DNA of 64,000 nt from UBA11957 sp963603285. GTDB taxonomy: Bacteria > Bacillota > Clostridia > Lachnospirales > Lachnospiraceae. The notes under the pieces were generated by a model. That model searched no databases and was not told the origin of the DNA. It saw only the letters and a list, made by a program, of their open reading frames with translations. Where the stretch lies: contig CAVCMG010000003.1 in the NCBI GenBank assembly GCA_963603285.1, positions 45,132 through 109,131 on the forward strand. Reading direction: 5' to 3'. Shown here piece by piece: positions 52,939-60,216 of the stretch; the first letter of the stretch is position 1, and each line of letters starts with the position of its first letter. Both the position numbers and the translations under genes were made by a program.

Positions 52939-54504
52939 TTATATTTTTTTATATTTTCTCTTTTTTGTTGTTGCTGTAGTTGCTATCTTTTTCATATCTG
53001 CAAGTTCTTTCAGCAGCTGCCGCGTTCGCGATCCTTTCAGGGCAAGAAATTCTGCAATCTCCTCTGCACTGTATTCTACACCTTCCTCCATAAAAGATAA
53101 AATCTGCCGCTGTCGTTTAGATAAACTGTGTCCCACATTTTCTGCCGATTTTTCTGCCGATTTTTCTGCCGATTTTTCTGCCGATTTTTTTATTGGTTCT
53201 TGTGTTTGATCCAATGTTTTCATCAATTCCAGCACATCTTCTATTGCTTTCTCTTCCTCTGTAATCATCCGCAGCGTTAATGTCACCTGATTTAACTGCG
53301 TATCTTCTTTTAACACAGGCTCAATCCATCCGCTTTCTTTCCATGTGGCCAGAATTGCCGGAAATCCCGACCCGGCATTATCTCCAAAACCTACCATTCT
53401 TAGCATTGTCTGCATACGGGGATTTCTTGATTTTGAATTTCCACCACGATAAATTTCCTCAACCGGAAGCTTCAATATCCCTGGATTGGTAAATTCAAAT
53501 CCGTCCGATTTCTTAATTACTTTCAATGTAGCTGAATCCGCCTGATAATCTGCATGAATGATCTGATTGACAAAAGCTTCTCTTACCGCTTTATGAACCG
53601 GTGTTTCATCAATTCGTTGAATTCCGTCAAGTTTAAATGGTTTTTTCAGATCCTCTGTCAATTTTGGTGTCACCTTTGTAAAAAAATTAAACAGATTATT
53701 TTCCCATGTGCCATCATAGGTTATTCTGTCATTCCATCGAATATCCGCCGTCACCCGGCTTTCATTTCGATAGTCCATAAAGATATTGTCAAATTCATCA
53801 CGTATGGCAAGGCCATCTCCAAACATCAAAAGCCCAGCCAGTGTTAATCCTTCTCTATCTTCTCTTCTGTCCTTTCTGTACCCTCCCAGCTTTTCAAGAA
53901 ATGTTTTATCATCTAATGAGTTCCACACATGCCCGTCATTTAGTATTTCAAAAATCTGACGGTATTTACGCAATGTTTCTTTATCAATATCCTCCATCGT
54001 GTAATATTCTAAAATCATGCCATCATTTCCCTCCGGACTCTGATCCCGGATCATCGCCCGAACCTCATGCTCCGTTGCATGATAGTCGCCCTCATGATTT
54101 CTTTTGTATGTTCCCTTATATGGATTCTCACCAACATACACCGGACGTAGCTTATACGTTGCCCTCGGTACATGAATCACAATCAGTTTGATATTATTCT
54201 CTTCTACAATGCATACATCTTCATCTTTCAAAATATTGACATTAACTTTGCTGCTATTGATCGTATTCCAGAAATCCTCCAACTGTCTCCTCGGATTTGA
54301 AATTCCCTGTATAATAAATCTTTTCTCCGGTACACTTTCCCTTTTATCCTCATCAATCCCCAGAATAATATATCCACCCTTTGTATTCGCAAAAGCTGAA
54401 TATGTTTCATAAGCAGATCTCGGCACAGAACTTTCCGCTTTCTTACATTCCACATCTACCTTTTCACCTTCATAAATGAGCGTCCTTACCTGCTGCATAT
54501 CCAT
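52939..54504 (-). CDS. AlbA_2 (Schlafen-type) ATP-binding protein, second copy
   Basis: 521 residues. AlbA_2 domain (about 1-150) has VDVECKKA and YSAFANTKGGYIILGIDED. A GHKL-like ATPase part has TPVHKAVREAFVNQIIHADY and GFGDNAGSGFPAI. A Lys/Ser/Glu tandem repeat (four EKSA units, about 454-470) leads to a C-terminal winged helix. It is AT-rich against its neighbours. Start ATG 54504 sits eight bases after AAGG; a GTG nine bases upstream is less likely. Relatives occur in regulation and in phage defence; the role here is unknown. Confidence 0.85.
   Translation of the reverse strand: MDMQQVRTLIYEGEKVDVECKKAESSVPRSAYETYSAFANTKGGYIILGIDEDKRESVPEKRFIIQGISNPRRQLEDFWNTINSSKVNVNILKDEDVCIVEENNIKLIVIHVPRATYKLRPVYVGENPYKGTYKRNHEGDYHATEHEVRAMIRDQSPEGNDGMILEYYTMEDIDKETLRKYRQIFEILNDGHVWNSLDDKTFLEKLGGYRKDRREDREGLTLAGLLMFGDGLAIRDEFDNIFMDYRNESRVTADIRWNDRITYDGTWENNLFNFFTKVTPKLTEDLKKPFKLDGIQRIDETPVHKAVREAFVNQIIHADYQADSATLKVIKKSDGFEFTNPGILKLPVEEIYRGGNSKSRNPRMQTMLRMVGFGDNAGSGFPAILATWKESGWIEPVLKEDTQLNQVTLTLRMITEEEKAIEDVLELMKTLDQTQEPIKKSAEKSAEKSAEKSAENVGHSLSKRQRQILSFMEEGVEYSAEEIAEFLALKGSRTRQLLKELADMKKIATTATTKKRKYKKI
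53139..53187. repeat. 12-bp tandem repeat inside the AlbA_2 gene
   Basis: About four copies of TTTTTCTGCCGA in a row, coding for EKSA units. The length is a multiple of three, so copy changes keep the frame and alter only the linker length. Confidence 0.85.
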
Positions 54505-54715
54505 CCCCGTCACCTTCTTTCTTTTTTAATTCAACATTTCGTTTTTATAGTATTTTTCTTTAACTCTATAATTTTCTGTCCGCACAAATATATACTAATT
54601 CTACCATAACTTTCCCCAAATTACATTTTGTTTTTACTCTTACTTTCCTAACAACCTACTACTATTGTAATTTTTTTCCCCCACCACTGCCGTACCTCAA
54701 ACCCAGCGAGCGAAG

Positions 54716-54881
54716 CAACGCGTCCCCCTCCCCCTGTCTGTTCTCCGGCAAAACCCTCCGAAGGCGTCGGCACTTAGCGAGCGCAAGCCGCAGGCGCCGT
54801 CGCGAGCTTAGTACCGCTACGCCTGAGGCGGAGCGAGAGCGCGTTTTGCTGGAGAACAGACAGGGGGAGGGGGACGCGTTG
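54716..54881. repeat. 166-bp nested inverted repeat between AlbA_2 gene and hpf
   Basis: Arms 54716-54754 and 54843-54881 pair at 38 of 39 positions (CAACGCGTCCCCCTCCCCC and complement). The GC-rich centre folds again: AGGCGTCGGCACTTAGC at about 54761 is nearly complementary to GCTTAGTACCGCTACGCCT at about 54806-54824. It is strikingly GC-rich inside an AT-rich gap. The rest of 54514-54932 is AT-rich with no gene. Confidence 0.75.
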
Positions 54882-54932
54882 TTTCGTGAGCGTCACTCCT
54901 CACACCCTACCTATATTCACTTATTCAAAAAA

Positions 54933-55454
54933 TCAAAAGTCCGGTTCCAGTATCCCATACGTCCCATCCGTCCTCTTATACACCACATTGATCTCACCTG
55001 ACTGCGCATTCACAAAAGCAAAAAACTCATGCCCCGTCATCTCCATCTGCAGGCAGGCATCCTCCGGATACATCGGCTTCACATCAAAGCGCTTGCTCCG
55101 TGTGATACGGATCTCATCCTCCTCGCCTTCCTCCTCCAGAAACTCATGCTGGAACGTATTCGTCTGGTACTGATCGATCAGTTTCTTACGGTGCTTTTTC
55201 AGCTGACGCTCCAGCACCTCCTCTGCAAGATCGATGGAAATATACATATTGGAGCTCGACTGCTCCGTCCGGATCGCACCGCCCTTTAACGGGATCGTAA
55301 CCTCGATGATCTGGCGGCTCTTCTCCACACGCATGGTCACTTCCACAAGTACATCTTCCTGAAAGTATTTGCCCAGCTTGTCCAGATGCTCGATCACGGC
55401 GTTTCGTAAACCGTCAGTGACCTCCATTTTCTTTCCTGTGATACGATACTTCAT
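54933..55454 (-). CDS. hpf: Ribosome hibernation-promoting factor, long form
   Basis: 173 residues. The N-terminal HPF/YfiA domain (MKYRITGKKMEVTDGLRNAV) joins the C-terminal dimerization domain (RSKRFDVKPMYPEDACLQMEM and GHEFFAFVNAQSGEINVVYK) by an acidic linker. Long HPF forms 100S ribosome dimers in stationary cells. ATG 55454 is nine bases after GGAGG, better than ATG 55460, only three bases away. Confidence 0.95.
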   Translation of the reverse strand: MKYRITGKKMEVTDGLRNAVIEHLDKLGKYFQEDVLVEVTMRVEKSRQIIEVTIPLKGGAIRTEQSSSNMYISIDLAEEVLERQLKKHRKKLIDQYQTNTFQHEFLEEEGEEDEIRITRSKRFDVKPMYPEDACLQMEMTGHEFFAFVNAQSGEINVVYKRTDGTYGILEPDF

Positions 55455-55542
55455 ACTCATGTACCTCCTTTTTGCAGCTCTGCAGTATAAGCCGTCTCAT
55501 TTCCCCTAAAGCGGGCAATGATACAGCCAACACCTCATCTAT

Positions 55543-55571
55543 ATTATACAACACCTGCTCACTTTTGTCAG
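55543..55571 (-). promoter_or_regulatory. hpf promoter
   Basis: CTGACA (55566-55571), 17-base spacer, TATAAT (55543-55548), minus strand. Confidence 0.75.
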
Positions 55572-55623
55572 AATATTCTGTACAGTTTCTCTGAAAAAAT
55601 CATACCTGCACATTCTCTCCCTG

Positions 55624-56412
55624 TTACACTTCAGCCGTATCTGCACACCACGCCAATACCTTTTCAAACGACATTTTCCCTCCAAAAAGATCCAGCGCAC
55701 TGCCGATTGTCACATCGATTTTATTTTTCCCGGCTTTGCGAAGCTCTGAAAGATCAGCGAAGTCACCGACACCGCCGGCATACGTCGCCGGAATATCTGC
55801 ATGGTCCGCCAGAAGCTTTACCACCTCCGTCTCAATCCCGGAGCTTTTTCCCTCAACATCGACTGCATGCACCAGAAATTCACTGCAGTACCCGGTCAGT
55901 CTGTGCAGTGTTTCTTCATTTAATATCACATCCGTAAACTTCTGCCAGCGGTCCGTCACTATATAATAGATCCCGTCTTTTTTCCTGCAGCTTAAATCCA
56001 GCACCAGATGTTCTGCTCCGATGCATTCCTTTAAATGCTGCAGATGTTCCCAGTAAATCTGCCCGTTTTTAAACACATAGGACGTCACGATCACCTTATC
56101 CGCACCGGCATCCAGAAATTCCGCTGCATTATCTGCGGTAATGCCACCACCGATCTGCATACCGCCCGGCCATGCGCGAAGCGCCGATACTGCCTGTGCC
56201 TTTGTAGCCTCATAATACGGCGAGGTTACAGGATTTAAAAGAATAATATGGCCACCCTTTAAACCTTTTTCTCTGTACAGTCCGGCAAACCATGCCCCGT
56301 CCTGCTCCGCCACAAAGTTTTCCGTGGCTTGATCTCCCTGATCGGTGAGGCTGCCCCCTACGATCTGTTTTACTTTTCCGTTATGTATATCAATACAGGG
56401 ACGAAATCTCAT
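55624..56412 (-). CDS. hisA: Phosphoribosylformimino-AICAR ribotide isomerase, eukaryotic (HIS6) type
   Basis: 262 residues, a TIM barrel for the fourth step of histidine synthesis (ProFAR to PRFAR). It follows the yeast HIS6 pattern rather than bacterial HisA: RFRPCIDIHNGKVKQIVGGS, VLDLSCRKKDG, TYAGGVGDFADL and GSALDLFGGK all have close equivalents in HIS6. Catalytic Asp9 (CIDIHNG) is present. It is a lone gene, not next to other his genes. The strong protein pattern makes the family call firm. Confidence 0.88.
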   Translation of the reverse strand: MRFRPCIDIHNGKVKQIVGGSLTDQGDQATENFVAEQDGAWFAGLYREKGLKGGHIILLNPVTSPYYEATKAQAVSALRAWPGGMQIGGGITADNAAEFLDAGADKVIVTSYVFKNGQIYWEHLQHLKECIGAEHLVLDLSCRKKDGIYYIVTDRWQKFTDVILNEETLHRLTGYCSEFLVHAVDVEGKSSGIETEVVKLLADHADIPATYAGGVGDFADLSELRKAGKNKIDVTIGSALDLFGGKMSFEKVLAWCADTAEV

Positions 56413-56487
56413 CTGTGCCCTTTCCGGCTGTTCTCAGCCTGTTCCTTTTCTTCTGTATCCAAAAATCTCCGGCCATTTCTGACCGTA

Positions 56488-56524
56488 TAGCAAAGATTCC
56501 CGGATAATGTCTTATCCGGGAATC
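56488..56524 (-). terminator. Terminator after the lipoprotein-like gene
   Basis: Perfect 13-bp stem GATTCCCGGATAA / TTATCCGGGAATC with a 4-base loop; minus-strand TTTGCTA follows. Confidence 0.7.
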
Positions 56525-56527
56525 GTA

Positions 56528-57037
56528 TTATCTGTTGGTTGTGCCTGTTACATCGTCCGTGATATCCTTAACGCCCTGTCCGATGTCCTTGATGCCGGAA
56601 CCTACCGCATCACCCACATCGTCCACAGCATTTCTGGCATCCTGACCGACGTTACTGCCGTCTGTGCCACCTTTCGCACCAGCTGCATTACTGTTGCTGC
56701 CTGCACCATTGGCTGCTGTATTATTTCCTGTGCCATCGGTCGTTCCCGGTGTTGTCTGACTGTCAGATGCCGCACCGTTTTCCACCGTGCCGTCCATACC
56801 GGTATCCCCGGTAAGTCCATCCGGATTCACACCCAGATCATCCGATCCGGCCGCCGGTTCATCAGCGATCATGCCGTCATCCGGCGTCTGCGCATCCTGC
56901 GTTGTATCCGTACTGCCTGCCTCCGACGATGTACCGGATTTGTCCGTACCCTGCGTCTGACTGTTTCCACAGCCCGTTCCCAGACAGAGCACCAGCGTCA
57001 GAAGAGCTGTAAACAACACCATTTTTCCATGTTTCAT
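56528..57037 (-). CDS. Small lipoprotein-like low-complexity protein
   Basis: 169 residues. An N-terminal hydrophobic segment (FTALLTLVLCLGTGCGN) ends in a cysteine that could be lipidated, although Gly at position -3 is atypical for a lipobox. The rest is rich in Gly, Thr, Asp, Asn and Ser. The C-terminus has a repeated amphipathic motif (DVGDAVGSGIKDIGQGVKDI). Probably exported and membrane-attached. Function unknown. Confidence 0.75.
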   Translation of the reverse strand: MKHGKMVLFTALLTLVLCLGTGCGNSQTQGTDKSGTSSEAGSTDTTQDAQTPDDGMIADEPAAGSDDLGVNPDGLTGDTGMDGTVENGAASDSQTTPGTTDGTGNNTAANGAGSNSNAAGAKGGTDGSNVGQDARNAVDDVGDAVGSGIKDIGQGVKDITDDVTGTTNR

Positions 57038-57063
57038 AGCGAAGTCTCCTTTTCTTTATCATT

Positions 57064-57108
57064 CATAAAATGTGGTAAGCACACAAACGGTACTCTTCAC
57101 ATTTTATG
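57064..57108. repeat. Inverted repeat upstream of the lipoprotein-like gene
   Basis: CATAAAATGTG (57064-57074) and CACATTTTATG (57098-57108) are exact complements, 27 bases upstream of the gene's start. Possible operator or dapB transcript end. Confidence 0.45.
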
Positions 57109-57180
57109 TATGTAAAAAAGCTTCTCTACGAATCTACTATGTGCAGTACTCCCGGATCTTATACCTGATTTTACCGGTAT

Positions 57181-57945
57181 TTATTTCTGTGCGGCGATCA
57201 CATCCTGCATATCGTAATAGCCCGGCTTTTTGCCTGCCAGGAACTTACCTGCCTGTACAGCGCCTTTACCGAAAATAGCCTTGGAATATGCCGTATGCTT
57301 GAAGGTGATGACCTCGTCTGTACCGGCAAAGATCACCTCATGCTCGCCGACGATCGTACCGCCGCGCACAGCACTGATACCGATTTCCTTATCATCACGC
57401 TGCTGTCTCACCTGGCTTCTGTCATAGACCATATGATACTCGTTGTCCAGAGCCTCATTCATGCAGTCTGCCAGAGCGATGGCTGTACCGCTCGGTGCAT
57501 CCAGCTTCAGGCGGTGATGCTTCTCAACGATCTCCATATCAAAGCCTGCCGGAGCAAGCACCTTTGCTGCATCCTTTAACAGATTCATCAGTGTATTGAT
57601 GCCCAGAGACATATTGGCGGATTTTAATACGGCCACTTCCTTGCTGGCCTCGCGGATCTTATCGAGCTGTTCGGCGGAAAGACCCGTCGTACACAGTACA
57701 GCCGGAAGCTTTCTGTCCACACAGTAATCCAGCAGGTTGTCCATTGCCTTTGCGGAAGCAAAGTCGATCAGAGCATCCGCTTCTACGTTACAGTCCCAGA
57801 TATTGGTAAATACCGGGTAACCATTGTCTCTGTTGTCTACGATATCAATACCGGCTACGATCTCCGCGTCCGGATCCTGTTTTACCAGATCAGAAATGAC
57901 CTGTCCCATATGGCCATTACAGCCATGCATGATCAGTTTAACCAT
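57181..57945 (-). CDS. dapB: 4-hydroxy-tetrahydrodipicolinate reductase
   Basis: 254 residues. NAD(P)H-dependent step after DapA in lysine and diaminopimelate synthesis. The N-terminal nucleotide loop reads LIMHGCNGHMGQVI; the catalytic segment is EIVEKHHRLKLDAPSGTAIAL with the His-His-Arg-Lys and SGT substrate contacts. Normal length. Second gene after dapA, 13 bases apart, under the same lysine riboswitch. Confidence 0.97.
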   Translation of the reverse strand: MVKLIMHGCNGHMGQVISDLVKQDPDAEIVAGIDIVDNRDNGYPVFTNIWDCNVEADALIDFASAKAMDNLLDYCVDRKLPAVLCTTGLSAEQLDKIREASKEVAVLKSANMSLGINTLMNLLKDAAKVLAPAGFDMEIVEKHHRLKLDAPSGTAIALADCMNEALDNEYHMVYDRSQVRQQRDDKEIGISAVRGGTIVGEHEVIFAGTDEVITFKHTAYSKAIFGKGAVQAGKFLAGKKPGYYDMQDVIAAQK

Positions 57946-57958
57946 TCTTATGTCCCTC

Positions 57959-58849
57959 TTATGCCAGTGTAAGTCCGAAGTCTTTCATAGCCTGTGCCAG
58001 TTTTTTCTGATGCTCCTCTTCCATAACAGTCAGCGGTGCACGCAGTGGGCCGACTTCCTTGCCCATCAGATTCATGGCAGCTTTGACCGGAATCGGATTG
58101 ACTTCACAGAACAGAGCGTCGATCAGCGGAAGGGCATCCAGCTGGATCTTTAATGCTTTTTCACGGTCACCCTCCAGATATTCCATAACCATGTCATGGG
58201 TCTGCTTCGGAGCTACGTTGGACAGTACGGAAATAACGCCGATACCGCCAAGTGACAGAAGCGAGATAACCTGATCGTCATTACCGGAATATACATCCAA
58301 GCTGTCTCCGGCCAGTGCTTTGAGCTTGGCCACCTGGGAGATATTGCCGGAAGCTTCTTTGATCGCTACGATATTCTTAACGTTCTTTGCCAGATAAGCG
58401 GCTGTTTCCGGCTGGATATTACATCCGGTACGGCTCGGTACATTGTACATAACAATCGGAAGAGACACGCTGTTTGCAATTGCTGTGTAGTGTGCGATCA
58501 GACCATTCTGCGTTGCCTTATTATAGTACGGTGTAACTAAAAGCAGGGCATCTGCACCGTCAGCCTCTGCCTGTTTTGACAGCTCGATGGCGGTCTTTGT
58601 ACAATTAGAACCTGTACCTGCGATAACCGGAATACGCTTTGCCACTTTATCGATGGTGTATTTGATAACATTCGAGTGCTCAGCCTCTGTCATCGTTGCG
58701 GATTCGCCTGTCGTACCGCAGATAACGATCGCATCTGTACCACCTGCGATCTGTTCTTCCAGAATCTCTGCCAGCTTGTCGTAATTTACTGATCCATCCT
58801 CATACATCGGTGTAACGATGGCTACACCTGCTCCTTTAAAAATTGCCAT
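57959..58849 (-). CDS. dapA: 4-hydroxy-tetrahydrodipicolinate synthase
   Basis: 296 residues, TIM barrel. Condenses pyruvate and aspartate semialdehyde. GTTGESATM near residue 45, YYNKATQNGLIAHY, YNVPSRTGCNI and the Schiff-base lysine in VAIKEASGNI (about 162). First gene of dapA-dapB; AGGAGGAC before the ATG. The leader holds a lysine riboswitch, so expression falls when lysine is plentiful. Confidence 0.98.
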   Translation of the reverse strand: MAIFKGAGVAIVTPMYEDGSVNYDKLAEILEEQIAGGTDAIVICGTTGESATMTEAEHSNVIKYTIDKVAKRIPVIAGTGSNCTKTAIELSKQAEADGADALLLVTPYYNKATQNGLIAHYTAIANSVSLPIVMYNVPSRTGCNIQPETAAYLAKNVKNIVAIKEASGNISQVAKLKALAGDSLDVYSGNDDQVISLLSLGGIGVISVLSNVAPKQTHDMVMEYLEGDREKALKIQLDALPLIDALFCEVNPIPVKAAMNLMGKEVGPLRAPLTVMEEEHQKKLAQAMKDFGLTLA

Positions 58850-58958
58850 AATTGTCCTCCTTGGCTCATTTAGAAATTATTTGGATCCTTATCCTTTCTG
58901 GTAACGTTCACCTGCACAGGCAAAGAACTGAAAAACGATCCAACGGATCATTTTGCCT

Positions 58959-59010
58959 GGCAATAAAAGAAACCTCCACCGGAGCTTTCCTTTATATACT
59001 AAGGTAACAA
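58959..59010 (-). repeat. Dispersed hairpin repeat, copy C
   Basis: Plus-strand text GCAATAAAAGAAACCTCC, ACCGGAGCTTTCCTTT, ATATACTAAGGTAACAA. It lies between the lysine riboswitch terminator and dapA, so it is in the full-length dapA leader RNA. Confidence 0.65.
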
Positions 59011-59039
59011 AACAGAGACCGGAATTGCTGCCGGTCTCT
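59007..59039 (-). terminator. Terminator of the lysine riboswitch
   Basis: Minus-strand stem AGAGACCGG / CCGGTCTCT with an 8-base loop and the U-rich GTTTTGTT tail. Confidence 0.85.
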
Positions 59040-59059
59040 ATACGTATCTTTACGTGTGT

Positions 59060-59238
59060 ATCATACTACCGGATAGCTCTCCATCTTTCGATGACAGTCA
59101 TACAGCTGTTCGCTGCATGCCCAAGAAAAAAGCTGCAGCTTCTTTTTTCTTTCGGCGTATAGTCCCTTCCCGGTATCTCACAGGGCCTGCTGCCTCCTTA
59201 CCGGTACTCATACGATACGCGACCTCTATCTACTTCCC
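59060..59238 (-). ncRNA. Lysine riboswitch (L box)
   Basis: The minus strand carries the conserved L-box blocks in order: ATAGAGGTCGCG, AGTACCGGTAAGGAGGCAGC, CGCCGAAAG, a long P-arm GAAAAAAG..CTTTTTTC, TTGGGCATGCAGCG, ATGACTGTCATCGAAAG and GGAGAGCTATC. It is followed by a terminator and by dapA-dapB. Confidence 0.95.
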
Positions 59239-59240
59239 TA

Positions 59241-59269
59241 AATATAGCATCTGTCCATTTCCTTGTCAA
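59241..59269 (-). promoter_or_regulatory. Promoter of dapA leader
   Basis: TTGACA (59264-59269), 17-base spacer, TATATT (59241-59246), minus strand; starts transcription at the first bases of the L box. Confidence 0.85.
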
Positions 59270-59326
59270 TGTTCTCCACGGAGTTCTTTCGTTTCTTCCT
59301 TATATTTATCATTTTGTCCGGATGAT

Positions 59327-59953
59327 CTACTCGACATACTCCAGTTTGCTCACCGATACCTCGTATGCTACCCTCTTTTCACTTTCTTCCTCACTGAGCC
59401 GCTTGATATATTCCCGGCTCTGGATTCTTCCCCAGATCATCACATGGCCGCCCACCTGGAAAGCCGATGCAAACCGGGCATTTCTGCCCCAGCAGATGCA
59501 GGGAATATAGTCCGACTTGCCATACGGCCGGTTGACAGCCATCAAAAGATCGGCGATCTCGCGCCCCAGCGGCGTTTTCCGGTAGACCGGCGGTTTGCAT
59601 ATGTAGCCATCCAGAAAGATCTGGTTTGTTTTCATGGATTCGTCTTCCTCCTCCACGAAGCTGATCTCTCTGGCGAATACGGAGAGCACTAGCCGGTTTC
59701 TCTTTTCCTCATGCCGGTTGTATGAGCGGAACTGTCCGATCACATGAATGTACTCACCTATATAATCCTGCGTGATATCCATTAGACGCTCCGATATCAT
59801 CACAGGGATACAGTCCTCCGAATCGCTCAGCCGTTTCACCAGCACATCCACCAGATAAAAGCCCTCGCCAAATACCTGATGACTGAATACAAATTCTGAA
59901 GCGATTCTTCCCATGATCTCTACCTGATTGTTTTCCATGATCTTATCTGCCAT
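59327..59953 (-). CDS. Single-stranded DNA-binding protein-like, two OB folds
   Basis: 208 residues with two SSB-like OB folds in tandem. The first (about 6-95) has NNQVEIMGRIASEF and GEYIHVIGQFRSYN; the second (about 107-190) has TNQIFLDGYICKPPVYRKTP and IPCICWGRNARFA, the latter the more typical SSB text. There is no acidic C-terminal tip for partner binding, so it is unlikely to be the main SSB. Start ATG 59953 follows AAAGGAGAT at a long spacing of about 11. Confidence 0.8.
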   Translation of the reverse strand: MADKIMENNQVEIMGRIASEFVFSHQVFGEGFYLVDVLVKRLSDSEDCIPVMISERLMDITQDYIGEYIHVIGQFRSYNRHEEKRNRLVLSVFAREISFVEEEDESMKTNQIFLDGYICKPPVYRKTPLGREIADLLMAVNRPYGKSDYIPCICWGRNARFASAFQVGGHVMIWGRIQSREYIKRLSEEESEKRVAYEVSVSKLEYVE

Positions 59954-60216
59954 TGTTTGTCTTATCTCCTTTGCTCTGTATTTTTACCCTTACTCAATCT
60001 ATGTGGCCATACCTGTTTTTAGAACAACTGTTGCCGTAAAAATGTTTGACATTCTCTTCCCCTTTTCGTCAAAAAAATTTCATTTGTTTTTTCTAACCCC
60101 TTGTTTTCTGGAAAAAATGTGATAACATTTAAAGGATGTGAAGCTCTATGCTCATTTTGCGCAAGCTGACAGTTACTGATACACGAAGGGAATCTGCAGT
60201 TAGAAAGGATATATGT

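Noticed and set aside
55461..55623. Large raiA-type non-coding RNA upstream of hpf
   Set aside because: The gap is only about 160 bases and holds a plain promoter and ribosome site.
58850..59326. T-box leader upstream of dapA
   Set aside because: No GGGTGGNACCGCG antiterminator; the conserved blocks are those of the lysine riboswitch.
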